Assembly: GCF_029892845.1 (NCBI RefSeq)
Contig: NZ_JARXVT010000001.1
Coordinates: forward strand, 124,001-188,000
Length of the DNA stretch: 64,000 nucleotides
From: Aurantimicrobium minutum
GTDB taxonomy: Bacteria; Actinomycetota; Actinomycetes; Actinomycetales; Microbacteriaceae
Direction: 5' to 3'
Shown: piece after piece, positions 51,754 to 60,324 of the stretch
Layout: the number at the start of each line of letters is the position of its first letter
Position numbering within the stretch: the first letter of the stretch is position 1
Notes under the pieces: generated by a model
Seen by the model: only the letters and a program-made list of their open reading frames with translations
Told to the model about the DNA's origin: nothing
Databases searched by the model: none
Translations under genes and position numbers: made by a program

Positions 51754-52659
51754 ATGACCGAATCGGCATATATTCGCCAGCGCGACACCACAGCCGAGCA
51801 CGGCCAGAAGCGTGACTTGTCCTACCCGCCACTGCCAGAGCCCCTTCCGGTCGCGGTCTATGACAACCACACTCACCTCGAGATCTCCGATGGCGATCAG
51901 CCCATCGATTACCACGAACACCTCGAGCGTGCTGCAGAGGTGGGCATTGTTGGTGTGATTCAGGTCGGCGGCGACGTGGAGACCTCAAAGTGGTCGGCTG
52001 CTGTTGCTGCCGCAGAACCTCGAATGCTGGCAGCTGTGGCCATCCACCCCAATGAAGCTCCTCGCTATGAAGAAGCTGGCACCCTCGATGACGCACTCGC
52101 TGTGATTGATGAACTGGCTGCCTGGCCTCGCACCCGTGCGGTGGGGGAAACCGGCCTCGACTTCTTCCGCACCGGCCCTGAGGGCCTGGCTGCCCAGCGT
52201 CGTTCATTCGAAGCTCATATCGGCATTGCTAAGAAGCACTCCATTGCGATGCAGATCCACGACCGTGATGCTCATGATGATGTGATTGAAACTCTGCTGC
52301 GCGTGGGGGCTCCTGAGAAGACCGTGTTCCACTGCTTCTCCGGCGATGCCGCCATGGCCAAGATTGCTGCCGATAACGGTTGGTACCTTTCCTTCTCCGG
52401 CACCATCACGTTCAAGAAGAACGAAGAGCTACGTGAAGCGCTCCAGGTCATTCCTCGTGAACTGGTGCTTGTGGAAACCGATGCGCCTTTCCTGACCCCC
52501 ACACCATTCCGTGGCCGTCCCAACGCTCCCTATCTGACCCCTCACACGGTTCGTGCGATGGCAGAGGTTCTTGGAGATGACTTGGGTGACCTCTGTGCCC
52601 AGATTGCCTTCAACACCGAGAAGGTTTATGGCTCCTGGGAAGACGGTCTCGTCGCATGA
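51754..52659 (+). CDS. tatD: TatD-family DNase
   Basis: A 301-residue metal-dependent hydrolase. Metal-site motifs: YDNHTHLE (His pair), GVIQVGGD, VGETGLDFF (Glu), IHDRDAHDD, VFHCFSG and VETDAPFL (Asp). TatD enzymes are 3'-5' exonucleases used in DNA repair and RNA turnover. The N-terminal 35 residues are an extension relative to E. coli TatD. The ATG at 51754 lies 14 bp after metG. Its TGA overlaps the ksgA ATG (ATGA). In M. tuberculosis an rpfB gene stands between tatD and ksgA; there is none here. Confidence 0.93.
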   Translation: MTESAYIRQRDTTAEHGQKRDLSYPPLPEPLPVAVYDNHTHLEISDGDQPIDYHEHLERAAEVGIVGVIQVGGDVETSKWSAAVAAAEPRMLAAVAIHPNEAPRYEEAGTLDDALAVIDELAAWPRTRAVGETGLDFFRTGPEGLAAQRRSFEAHIGIAKKHSIAMQIHDRDAHDDVIETLLRVGAPEKTVFHCFSGDAAMAKIAADNGWYLSFSGTITFKKNEELREALQVIPRELVLVETDAPFLTPTPFRGRPNAPYLTPHTVRAMAEVLGDDLGDLCAQIAFNTEKVYGSWEDGLVA

Positions 52660-53492
52660 GTGTGAAACTGCTCGGTCCCGCCGAGATTCGTGACCTGGCA
52701 GAACTGCTGGATGTCACCCCAACCAAGAAGCTGGGGCAGAACTTTGTCATTGATGGCAACACCGTCCGCAAGATCGTCAAGGTTGCGCGCGTTGAAGCTG
52801 GCGACTCTGTCGTGGAGATTGGTCCTGGTCTAGGTTCACTCAGTCTCGGAATCGTGGAGGCAGGGGCTTCCCTTGTTGCCGTCGAGATTGATGGTCGCCT
52901 CGCAGCGCAGCTGCCGGTGACCTTTGCCCAGATGGCTCCAGAAGCCAAGCTCACCGTGATTCACGAAGACGCCATGAAGATCATGGAGCTCCCTGATGAG
53001 CCCACGCGTCTGGTGGCAAACCTTCCCTATAACGTTTCTGTTCCTGTGTTGCTGCACTTCATGGAGCACTTCCCCAGCATCCGCTCCGGCGTGGTCATGG
53101 TGCAGGCAGAAGTGGGACACCGCCTCGCTGCTGAGCCAGGGTCGAAGATTTATGGCGGGCCCAGTGCCAAGGCTGCCTGGTATGGCAAGTGGCGTATTGC
53201 TGGCACTGTAAGCCGCCAGGTGTTCTGGCCAGTGCCCAATGTCGATTCTGTCTTGGTTGGCTTTGAACTTGATGCCGAGCAGCCAGGAGATGAAGCCCTG
53301 CGTCGTCGCACCTTCGACATCATCGATGGTGCGTTTGGTCAGCGTCGCAAGATGCTGCGCCAGGCACTCTCTGATTTGTGTGGCTCGAGTGCTGCGGCAA
53401 CAGAGCTTCTTGAGCGCGCAGGGATTGATCCCACGCTGCGCGGGGAGCAGTTGAACATTGCTCAATTCGTGTCTATCGCCAACGCCAGCTAG
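52656..53492 (+). CDS. ksgA: 16S rRNA dimethyladenosine transferase KsgA/RsmA
   Basis: A 278-residue SAM methyltransferase that dimethylates A1518 and A1519 of 16S rRNA. Motifs: KKLGQNFVIDGNTVRKIV, SAM loop VVEIGPGLGSLSLG, VEIDGRLAAQ, and catalytic NLPYNVSVP. The small C-terminal domain (RKMLRQALSDL) is present. Start overlaps tatD by 4 bp; ispE follows after 9 bp. The order tatD-ksgA-ispE suggests co-transcription. Confidence 0.95.
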   Translation: MSVKLLGPAEIRDLAELLDVTPTKKLGQNFVIDGNTVRKIVKVARVEAGDSVVEIGPGLGSLSLGIVEAGASLVAVEIDGRLAAQLPVTFAQMAPEAKLTVIHEDAMKIMELPDEPTRLVANLPYNVSVPVLLHFMEHFPSIRSGVVMVQAEVGHRLAAEPGSKIYGGPSAKAAWYGKWRIAGTVSRQVFWPVPNVDSVLVGFELDAEQPGDEALRRRTFDIIDGAFGQRRKMLRQALSDLCGSSAAATELLERAGIDPTLRGEQLNIAQFVSIANAS

Positions 53493-53501
53493 TTTGGAAT
53501 T

Positions 53502-54440
53502 ATGACCGAGACAGGTACACGCGAGGTGGCTCACGTTCGAGCCCCCGGCAAGATCAATGTCTCGCTTGCCGTTGGCGCTGTGATGGATGACGGTTACCAC
53601 GATGTGGCAACCACCTATCAAGCAGTCGGTCTCTATGAAGACATTCGTGCGTATCACGCAGATGATTTTTCAGTCTCATTCACTGGTGACTTTGACCTCA
53701 GTGGCATCCCCCTGGATGCCTCCAACCTGGCCATCAAGGCAGCACAGCTTCTTGCTCGCAAAGCAAAGTATCGCGGCGGTGTTCGTCTCGAAATTGAAAA
53801 GAACGTTCCCATTGCCGGCGGCATGGGTGGCGGTTCAGCAGATGCTGCCGGTGCACTTGTTGCCTGTGACGCACTCTGGGGAACCAATATGGGCAAAGAT
53901 GCACTGCTTGCACTCGCTGCTGAACTCGGCGCTGATGTTCCCTTTGCGCTCATGGGCGGCACTGCTATTGGTACCGGCCGCGGCGATCGCCTCAGCCCCG
54001 TGCTGACCAGCCACGAACACTTTGAGTGGGTCCTCGTTCCAGCTGACTTTGGCCTGAGCACCCCAGCTGTCTATGGCGAACTTGATGCCCACCGTGAACG
54101 CCACGTGGCCGACATCAAGCCAGCACCCCAGTCGCCCACCGTCGACACTGCTGTTCTCCAGGCACTGCGTGCGGGAGATCCCATCATGCTGGCCGATGCA
54201 CTGAGCAATGACCTCCAAGCACCAGCACTTCACCTCAAGCCCTCACTTGTTGAGGTTCTAGAGCTGGGTGAGAAGAGCGGAGCCCTTGCTGGCATCGTCT
54301 CCGGTTCTGGCCCCACCCTTGCTTTCCTTGCCGAGGATGCAGAGTCAGCTATTGACCTGCAAGTCACTTTGAGTGCTGCCGGCCACAAGGTTTTGCGCGT
54401 ATCGGGCCCCGTTCACGGCGCTCGTCTGGTCAACGACTAA
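53502..54440 (+). CDS. ispE: 4-diphosphocytidyl-2-C-methyl-D-erythritol kinase
   Basis: A 312-residue GHMP kinase of the MEP isoprenoid pathway that phosphorylates CDP-ME. It has the opening [11 protein letters not shown], the ATP loop [17 protein letters not shown] (about 105-121), [15 protein letters not shown], and the third motif [10 protein letters not shown]. The N-terminal 10 residues exceed the E. coli length slightly. It is 9 bp behind ksgA and its TAA overlaps the next ATG (TAATG). No other MEP-pathway gene lies in the window. Confidence 0.95.
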   Translation: MTETGTREVAHVRAPGKINVSLAVGAVMDDGYHDVATTYQAVGLYEDIRAYHADDFSVSFTGDFDLSGIPLDASNLAIKAAQLLARKAKYRGGVRLEIEKNVPIAGGMGGGSADAAGALVACDALWGTNMGKDALLALAAELGADVPFALMGGTAIGTGRGDRLSPVLTSHEHFEWVLVPADFGLSTPAVYGELDAHRERHVADIKPAPQSPTVDTAVLQALRAGDPIMLADALSNDLQAPALHLKPSLVEVLELGEKSGALAGIVSGSGPTLAFLAEDAESAIDLQVTLSAAGHKVLRVSGPVHGARLVND

Positions 54441-56236
54441 TGGCACACTTGCTCGGTGGAGAGAACCTCCACCTGGAATTTCCCACGCGCGTCATCTTTG
54501 ACGGCATCACCATCGGTATCAATGATGGAGACCGGGTCGGTGTCGTAGGTCGCAATGGTGATGGCAAGTCCACACTGATGAAGATCCTTGCTGGACGTCT
54601 TGAGCCAGATTCTGGCCGTGTTACTCGTCGCGGCGGCATCACCCTCGGCATGCTCGACCAGTCAGATGAAGTCGATGGCAACCTCACCGTGGGCGAAGCA
54701 ATTGTCGGCGGTATTGAAGAGCACGTGTGGGCAGGCGATCCTAAGGTCCGCGATGTTCTGACCGGTCTGGTGACGGATATTCCGTGGGATGCCAAGGTTG
54801 GTGACCTCTCGGGTGGTCAGCGTCGTCGCGTCGCTTTGGCAGCTTTGCTGACCGGCGACTGGGACGTCATCTTCCTCGATGAGCCCACTAACCACTTGGA
54901 TGTGGAAGGTATTTCCTGGCTTGCGGGACACCTTAAGAAGCGTTGGCCTAACGGCCAAGGCGGACTACTTGTCGTTACACACGACCGGTGGTTCTTGGAT
55001 GAAGTATCCAATGCAACTTGGGAAGTCCACGACCGCATCCTGGAGCCTTTTGAAGGCGGCTATGCCGCCTACATTCTTCAACGCGTGGAGCGTGACCGCT
55101 CTGCTGCAGTGAGCGAAGCGAAGCGTCAGAACCTCATGAAGAAGGAACTGGCCTGGTTGCGTCGCGGAGCTCCGGCGCGCACGGCCAAGCCCAAGTTCCG
55201 TATTGAAGCAGCGAACGCCCTCATCGCAGATGAGCCACCTGTTCGTGATGCCATCCAGCTTTCATCTATGGCGATGCAGCGTTTGGGTAAAGACGTAGTC
55301 GACCTTGAAGAGGTGTCGGTCAGATATGGCGACAAGCAGGTTCTCCGCGATGTCACCTGGCGTATTGCTCCTGGTGAGCGCACTGGAATTCTCGGCGTCA
55401 ATGGTGCTGGAAAGTCGACCTTGCTAGGCCTCGTTTCTGACCACGTCCAGCCGACCTCGGGTCGCGTTAAGCGCGGTAAGACCGTCAAGATTGCCACGCT
55501 CACTCAGCAACTTGATGAGTTGACCGCTGTGCAAGACATGCGCGTGAGCGCTGTTGTTGCAGAGAAGCGCACCATATACTCTGTCGGCGGCAAAGAGATG
55601 ACCCCTGGCCAGCTCCTTGAGCGTCTGGGCTTCACCTCAGCCCAGCTCTCCACTCCTGTCAAGGATCTCTCTGGCGGCCAGAAGCGTCGACTGCAGTTGC
55701 TCTTGATTCTTTTGGATGAGCCCAACGTGCTGATCTTGGATGAGCCCACCAACGACCTCGACACTGACATGTTGGTCGCCATGGAGGACCTCCTCGACAC
55801 TTGGCCAGGAACCCTGCTCGTGATCTCTCACGACCGTTACTTGCTCGAGCGCATCACGGATAACCAATACGCCGTGCTCGAGGGCCACTTCACGCACCTG
55901 CCGAACGGTGTTGACCAGTACTTGGCACTGCGTGCCAAGCAGATGGCTGCACCGAGTATTTCTGTGACCGCTCAGGCCACAGCAACGATGAATAAGCCCG
56001 TGCCCAAGTTAGCTGGTGCTGAGCTGCGCAATGCCGAGAAGGAATTTGGTTCCATCGAGCGCAAGATTGCCAAGCAGCAAGCAGATGTTGCCGAGATTCA
56101 CGTGAAGATGGCTGCCCATGATCAGAACGACTACGTGGGTTTGGGTGAATATTCAGATCAGATCAGTAAGTGCGAGGGCACTATTGCTGATCTCGAGATG
56201 CGCTGGTTAGAACTCAGCGATTTGCTCGGGCACTAA
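54440..56236 (+). CDS. ABC-F family ATPase
   Basis: A 598-residue protein with two ABC domains and no membrane part. Domain 1: Walker A GRNGDGKST, signature LSGGQRRRVALAALL, Walker B VIFLDEPTNHLD. Domain 2: GVNGAGKSTLLG, LSGGQKRRLQLL, VLILDEPTNDLD. Between them is the linker typical of ABC-F proteins (about residues 210-290), which act on the ribosome as translation factors or antibiotic-resistance proteins. The C-terminal 80 residues form a coiled coil. It is coupled to ispE by TAATG. Which ABC-F subgroup (EttA, Uup or resistance type) is not determined. Confidence 0.93.
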   Translation: MAHLLGGENLHLEFPTRVIFDGITIGINDGDRVGVVGRNGDGKSTLMKILAGRLEPDSGRVTRRGGITLGMLDQSDEVDGNLTVGEAIVGGIEEHVWAGDPKVRDVLTGLVTDIPWDAKVGDLSGGQRRRVALAALLTGDWDVIFLDEPTNHLDVEGISWLAGHLKKRWPNGQGGLLVVTHDRWFLDEVSNATWEVHDRILEPFEGGYAAYILQRVERDRSAAVSEAKRQNLMKKELAWLRRGAPARTAKPKFRIEAANALIADEPPVRDAIQLSSMAMQRLGKDVVDLEEVSVRYGDKQVLRDVTWRIAPGERTGILGVNGAGKSTLLGLVSDHVQPTSGRVKRGKTVKIATLTQQLDELTAVQDMRVSAVVAEKRTIYSVGGKEMTPGQLLERLGFTSAQLSTPVKDLSGGQKRRLQLLLILLDEPNVLILDEPTNDLDTDMLVAMEDLLDTWPGTLLVISHDRYLLERITDNQYAVLEGHFTHLPNGVDQYLALRAKQMAAPSISVTAQATATMNKPVPKLAGAELRNAEKEFGSIERKIAKQQADVAEIHVKMAAHDQNDYVGLGEYSDQISKCEGTIADLEMRWLELSDLLGH

Positions 56237-56241
56237 CAACT

Positions 56242-56280
56242 GTTTAGCAACTAGACACTTGAGGTGTTTAGTCGCTAAAC
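56242..56280 (+). promoter_or_regulatory. Operator of the HicAB module
   Basis: Arms GTTTAGCAACTAGACAC (56242-56258) and GTGTTTAGTCGCTAAAC (56264-56280) match at 15 of 17 positions with a 5-base spacer. TAAACT near the end of the second arm could be the -10, placing transcription start at or next to the hicA ATG (56287). Autoregulation by HicB is expected. Confidence 0.75.
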
Positions 56281-56286
56281 TGTAGT

Positions 56287-56496
56287 ATGCGAGCACGAGA
56301 AGTTAACACCCGAATCGAAACCTTGGGTGGTCAATTTCTCAGGCAAAAGGGATCCCATCGTTTGTATCGGGTGACTAGAGAAGGTGTCAGTCAGATGGCA
56401 GTTGTTCCGCAACATGGTGGAGATATCCCCACGGGAACACTTCGTGCTATTGAGCGGAGCTTAGAAGAAGTTCTAGGGAAGGGGTGGCTTCGATGA
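56287..56496 (+). CDS. hicA: HicA-type mRNA interferase toxin
   Basis: A 69-residue dsRBD-like toxin. QKGSHRLYRVT contains the catalytic His24 of the HicA family, and the rest (VPQHGGDIPTGTLRAIER) matches the standard ending. HicA cleaves mRNA when free of HicB. The ATG at 56287 follows the operator with no room for a normal ribosome-binding site, suggesting a leaderless message. Its TGA overlaps the hicB ATG. Confidence 0.9.
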   Translation: MRAREVNTRIETLGGQFLRQKGSHRLYRVTREGVSQMAVVPQHGGDIPTGTLRAIERSLEEVLGKGWLR

Positions 56497-56888
56497 AATT
56501 CGTTGTCAGAATTGCACGTGAAGGTCAGTCGTGGCTGGCAGAGGTTCCCACTGTTCCAGGTGCTGCAACATTTGCTGGAAATCTGATCGCACTTGAACTT
56601 GCTGTCCGTGAAGTGCTTTCGTTGCTCCTGGATATTGAAGATGAGTCAGTCTTCGAGTTTGAATTCGAATTCTCAAATGTCGGTGAGGAAATGCTTGCTG
56701 CTGTTGAGCTCGGTAAGCGACGTGAAGAACTTGAACGTGAGCAGAAAGAGATCATGACTGCCTCTGCCCGCTTTATCAAGGAGCTCTCCAAAGAAGGCTA
56801 TTCAGTAAGAGACCTCAGCGGAATCCTGCATATGTCTCCAGGCAGGGTTTCACAGATTGCGAAAGAAACTGAGAAGCTTCGCGCTTAG
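56493..56888 (+). CDS. hicB: HicB-type antitoxin with C-terminal HTH
   Basis: A 131-residue antitoxin. The N-terminal part (KFVVRIAREGQSWLAEVPTVPGA...LIALELAVREVLSLLL) resembles the HicB partial RNase-H fold. The C-terminal HTH (YSVRDLSGILHMSPGRVSQIAKE) would bind the palindrome upstream of hicA. Start at 56493 (ATGA overlap with hicA); an upstream in-frame start at 56484 lies inside hicA and is less likely. It is convergent with the next gene, overlapping by 4 bp. Confidence 0.82.
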   Translation: MKFVVRIAREGQSWLAEVPTVPGAATFAGNLIALELAVREVLSLLLDIEDESVFEFEFEFSNVGEEMLAAVELGKRREELEREQKEIMTASARFIKELSKEGYSVRDLSGILHMSPGRVSQIAKETEKLRA

Positions 56889-57202
56889 TTCCCTGCTGCC
56901 TGCGAAATCCAGATGAAGAAGACGCAGTAGAAACCAAAGGTCGCTGTGATGGACAGCGAGATGAGGTTTGCAATCGAGCGTTGGCGCAAGAACATGTAGG
57001 CCACGAGGTTGATGAGTGCCGCCACGATTATTGCTGCGCAGCCAACCTGCGGCAGAACCCACGCTGCTTCCATGCCCCAGTTGGAGTGAACCCAGGGCGT
57101 CAGAGCCAAGAGTGCAATTGCCAGCAGAATAGAGACTGCCGTGCTGCGCAGGGCAGTCTTTCCTGAGGATTCGGTTGGCCAACCTTTTCGTGTTCGTGCC
57201 AT
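56885..57202 (-). CDS. Small membrane protein, three helices
   Basis: A 105-residue hydrophobic protein. A polar basic start (ARTRKGWPTESSGKTALRS) is followed by three predicted helices (about 20-38, 45-70 and 80-100). No family is recognised. It lies 3 bp behind the MarR gene on the same strand, so the two probably form an operon and the MarR protein may control it. It overlaps the hicB end by 4 bp on the opposite strand. Confidence 0.72.
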   Translation of the reverse strand: MARTRKGWPTESSGKTALRSTAVSILLAIALLALTPWVHSNWGMEAAWVLPQVGCAAIIVAALINLVAYMFLRQRSIANLISLSITATFGFYCVFFIWISQAAGN

Positions 57203-57205
57203 GAC

Positions 57206-57718
57206 TTATTCCGCGGCGTCTTGAGTGTCCACGTCGATGCTGAGCCGACGCAGAGATTCAGCAAGTCGAGTCTGCTCACTGCGTGAGAGAGATGCCAAAA
57301 GCAGAGCTTCTGCATCGACAAGGCGGGTAATGGCGGCATCCACGCGGGTCAACCCTGCAGCGGTCATTTCGACCAGGACGCCACGACCGTCATTGGGGTC
57401 CTCGCGACGAACCACCAAACCGCTGTCGACCAGGCGGTCGATGCGGTTTGTCATGGTTCCACTGGAAACCAGGGTTTGCTGCAGCAAAGCCTTGGGGCTG
57501 AGCTGATAGGGAGAGCCTTCACGACGCAGCGCAGCGAGAACGTCGAACTCCCACGATTCCAGCTTGGATTTGTGGAAAGCATCCTTGCGGGCACGGTCCA
57601 GCATCTTCGCTAAGCGGCCTACACGGGAGAGAACCTGCAGGGGAGAGAAGTCGAGATCCGGGCGCTCGCGCTTCCACGACTGCACAATGCGGTCGACTTC
57701 ATCATTCTCTGGGGCCAT
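57206..57718 (-). CDS. MarR-family regulator
   Basis: A 170-residue winged-helix regulator. The DNA-binding region is SPKALLQQTLVSSGTMTNRIDRLVDSGLVVRREDPNDGRGVLVEMTAAG (described as residues about 78-126), with the wing in RREDPNDGRGV. It has a longer N-terminus than classic MarR. ATG at 57718 was chosen over an in-frame upstream start at 57757. It precedes the three-helix membrane protein gene. Ligand unknown; MarR proteins often sense phenolics or oxidants. Confidence 0.9.
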   Translation of the reverse strand: MAPENDEVDRIVQSWKRERPDLDFSPLQVLSRVGRLAKMLDRARKDAFHKSKLESWEFDVLAALRREGSPYQLSPKALLQQTLVSSGTMTNRIDRLVDSGLVVRREDPNDGRGVLVEMTAAGLTRVDAAITRLVDAEALLLASLSRSEQTRLAESLRRLSIDVDTQDAAE

Positions 57719-57783
57719 GCATCCATTATCCCTGCTGGTATCTGGCAGACTGTACATGTGAGTTTTTCAAAGAGAACTCACAT

Positions 57784-57854
57784 TCCGCCATAGTGTAAAG
57801 GCAGCACAACAGTCTTTGGATCTGTTGGTCTAGGTTCGAATCCTGGTGGCGGAG
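57784..57854 (+). tRNA. tRNA-Gln (anticodon UUG)
   Basis: Acceptor TCCGCCA/TGGCGGA, anticodon loop CTTTGGA giving UUG, T-loop TTCGAAT. The CCA is not encoded. It stands just ahead of glmU. Confidence 0.92.
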
Positions 57855-57880
57855 CTCCCGATCAAAAATTGGAGAAGTGA

Positions 57881-59302
57881 GTGACCGACGCACAACTTGC
57901 CATCGTGGTTCTTGCAGCCGGTCAAGGAACTCGCATGAAGAGCTCCACTCCCAAGCTTTTGCACAAGCTCGGCGGCGTCTCCGTTGTCTCTCACGTTCTC
58001 GCTACTGCTCGTGAATTGAACGCAGCTCACGTTGTCTCTGTGGTTCGTCACGAACGTGACCGCCTCGTTGAGGTCATTGAAGTAGACCTGCCAGAAAGCA
58101 TCATCGTGGACCAGGACGACGTTCCTGGAACCGGCCGTGCTGTTGAGCTAGCTGTTGCAGCACTTCCTGCTGGTTTTACCGGTGACGTGCTTGTGGTCAA
58201 CGGTGACGTTCCTCTGCTGGATGCAGAAACTCTTCAGGGTCTGATCAACCAGCACCGTGATGCCAAGGCTGCAGCCACCGTGTTGTCCACCCTCCTCGAT
58301 GACGCCACTGGATACGGTCGCGTCATCCGCTCTGTTGATGGCAATCTCGAGAAGCTCGTTGAGCACAAGGATGCCAACCAAGATGAACTGGCCATCAAGG
58401 AAATCAATGCCGGTATCTATGTCTTCTCCGCTCCAGAACTTCGTGCACAGTTGAGCAACCTCACCCTGGATAACGCACAGGGCGAGAAATACATCACTGA
58501 TGTGATTGGTCTGCTTCGCGAAGCAGGTGCAACTGTTGCTGCTGTGGAGATTCTGGATTCCTGGAAGGTCGAGGGCATCAACGACCGTGCGCAGCTCTCA
58601 CGTGCTGCAGGACTTCTCAACGGTTTGATTGTGCGCGGCTGGCAACTTGCTGGTGTCACCATCACTGACCCAGCTTCCACCTGGATTGATATCCAGGTTC
58701 AGCTGGCTCCTGATGTGGAGATCAAGCCTGGTACTCAGCTCCTCGGTGCAACTGTCGTAGAGACCGGAGCAATTATTGGCCCCGACACCACCCTGCTCGA
58801 CACCGAAGTTGGCGAAGGTGCTGTGATCAAGCGCACCGATGCGACCCTGTCCGTTATCGGCGCTGGCGCATCGGTCGGACCCTTCTCCTACCTACGTCCT
58901 GGAACATACCTTGAAGCCTCCGGCAAGATCGGCACTTTCGTTGAGACGAAAAATGCCCGCATTGGCAAGGGCAGCAAGGTTCCTCACCTTTCCTACGTGG
59001 GAGACGCCACCATCGGTGAAGGAAGCAACATTGGTGCGGGCACCATCTTTGCGAACTACGACGGCGTGACCAAGAGCCACACCACCGTGGGTTCCCACGT
59101 GAGAACTGGCTCTCACAACACGTTCGTTGCGCCAATTAGTATTGGCGATGGAGCTTATAGTGGCGCCGGTGCAGTCATCCGTAAGGATGTCCCAGCTGGG
59201 GCTCTCGCCATTAACGTAGCTCCACAGCGCAACATGGATGGCTGGGTTCAAGCCAACCGTCCTGGCACCGCAGCAGCCCAGGCTGCTGACGAGGCCAAGT
59301 AA
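57881..59302 (+). CDS. glmU: Bifunctional UDP-GlcNAc pyrophosphorylase/GlcN-1-P acetyltransferase
   Basis: A 473-residue enzyme for the last two steps of UDP-GlcNAc synthesis. The N-terminal uridylyltransferase has VVLAAGQGTRMKSSTPKLLH (about 9-28). The C-terminal left-handed beta-helix carries hexapeptide repeats and the acetyltransferase motif FVETKNARIGKGSKVPHLSYVGDA. UDP-GlcNAc feeds peptidoglycan. Start is GTG at 57881 with GGAGAAGTGA before it; prs follows 41 bp later, as in M. tuberculosis (glmU-prsA). Confidence 0.96.
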   Translation: MTDAQLAIVVLAAGQGTRMKSSTPKLLHKLGGVSVVSHVLATARELNAAHVVSVVRHERDRLVEVIEVDLPESIIVDQDDVPGTGRAVELAVAALPAGFTGDVLVVNGDVPLLDAETLQGLINQHRDAKAAATVLSTLLDDATGYGRVIRSVDGNLEKLVEHKDANQDELAIKEINAGIYVFSAPELRAQLSNLTLDNAQGEKYITDVIGLLREAGATVAAVEILDSWKVEGINDRAQLSRAAGLLNGLIVRGWQLAGVTITDPASTWIDIQVQLAPDVEIKPGTQLLGATVVETGAIIGPDTTLLDTEVGEGAVIKRTDATLSVIGAGASVGPFSYLRPGTYLEASGKIGTFVETKNARIGKGSKVPHLSYVGDATIGEGSNIGAGTIFANYDGVTKSHTTVGSHVRTGSHNTFVAPISIGDGAYSGAGAVIRKDVPAGALAINVAPQRNMDGWVQANRPGTAAAQAADEAK

Positions 59303-59343
59303 CACCAACCATTACGAGTCTCACCACCTTCGAAAGGCCGCAA

Positions 59344-60321
59344 GTGTCAGAAATCTCAGTGTCTACGAAGAAGAAGCTCGTGATCGTGAGTGGGCGTGCA
59401 CACCCGCAGCTGGCAACCGATGTTGCCGCAGCGCTGAACACTCACGTATCAGGTACTGACCTGCGCACCTTTGCTAACGGTGAAATCTATGCCCGTTACG
59501 ACGACAGCGTTCGTGGTGCTGATGTCTTCGTGGTTCAGTCCCACACTGCCCCCATCAACGAATGGGTAATGGAAACCTTGATCATGATTGATGCACTCAA
59601 GCGTGCATCTGCCAAGCGCATCACTGTTGTTGCCCCCTTTTACCCCTACGCCCGCCAGGACAAGAAGGGCCGTGGACGTGAGCCCATCTCTGCTCGTCTG
59701 GTAGCTGATCTGTTCAAGACTGCTGGTGCAGACCGCATCATGAGCGTTGACCTTCACGCAGCGCAGATCCAGGGCTTCTTTGATGGCCCCGTTGACCACC
59801 TCTTCGCTATGCCTGTTCTGCTTGAGCACTTCCGTGCACAGCTGGACCCCAGCACCTTGACTGTTGTTTCTCCTGACATGGGCCGCGTTCGCGTTGCAGA
59901 CATCTGGAGCGAGAAACTCGGTGCACCCCTGGCCATCATTCACAAGCGTCGTGACCCCAAGGTTCACAACCAGGTCACTGTCCACGAGATCGTGGGCCAG
60001 GTCTCAGGCCGCGTCTGTCTCCTCGTTGACGACATGATCGACACTGGTCGCACCATCGTGAAGGCAGCTGAAGCACTCGTTGCTAACGGCGCTATTGGTG
60101 TTGTGGTTGCTGCCACCCACGCAGTTTTCTCTGACCCAGCATGCGAGATTCTGCAGTCTGAGTTCATCAGCGAAGTAGTTGTCACCGACACTCTTCCGGT
60201 TCCCGAAGACAAGCGCTTTGAGAAGCTCACCATTCTTCCCATCGCACCTCTACTGGCTAGCGCTATCCACGAGGTCTTCGAAGAAGGATCTGTCACCTCA
60301 ATGTTTGATGGTGCTGCTTAG
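59344..60321 (+). CDS. prs: Ribose-phosphate pyrophosphokinase
   Basis: A 325-residue enzyme that makes PRPP from ribose-5-phosphate and ATP, used for nucleotides, His and Trp. Signature regions: VFVVQSH, PFYPYARQDKKGRGREPISARL, DLHAAQIQGFFDGPVDHL (ATP/metal site), and the PRPP loop VCLLVDDMIDTGRTI. Start is GTG at 59344. It converges on the TetR gene with a 3-bp gap. Confidence 0.96.
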   Translation: MSEISVSTKKKLVIVSGRAHPQLATDVAAALNTHVSGTDLRTFANGEIYARYDDSVRGADVFVVQSHTAPINEWVMETLIMIDALKRASAKRITVVAPFYPYARQDKKGRGREPISARLVADLFKTAGADRIMSVDLHAAQIQGFFDGPVDHLFAMPVLLEHFRAQLDPSTLTVVSPDMGRVRVADIWSEKLGAPLAIIHKRRDPKVHNQVTVHEIVGQVSGRVCLLVDDMIDTGRTIVKAAEALVANGAIGVVVAATHAVFSDPACEILQSEFISEVVVTDTLPVPEDKRFEKLTILPIAPLLASAIHEVFEEGSVTSMFDGAA

Positions 60322-60324
60322 GGA

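Noticed and set aside
52836-53657. A 273-codon frame on the minus strand across ksgA and ispE
   Set aside because: Spans the boundary of two conserved genes and has no recognisable motif.
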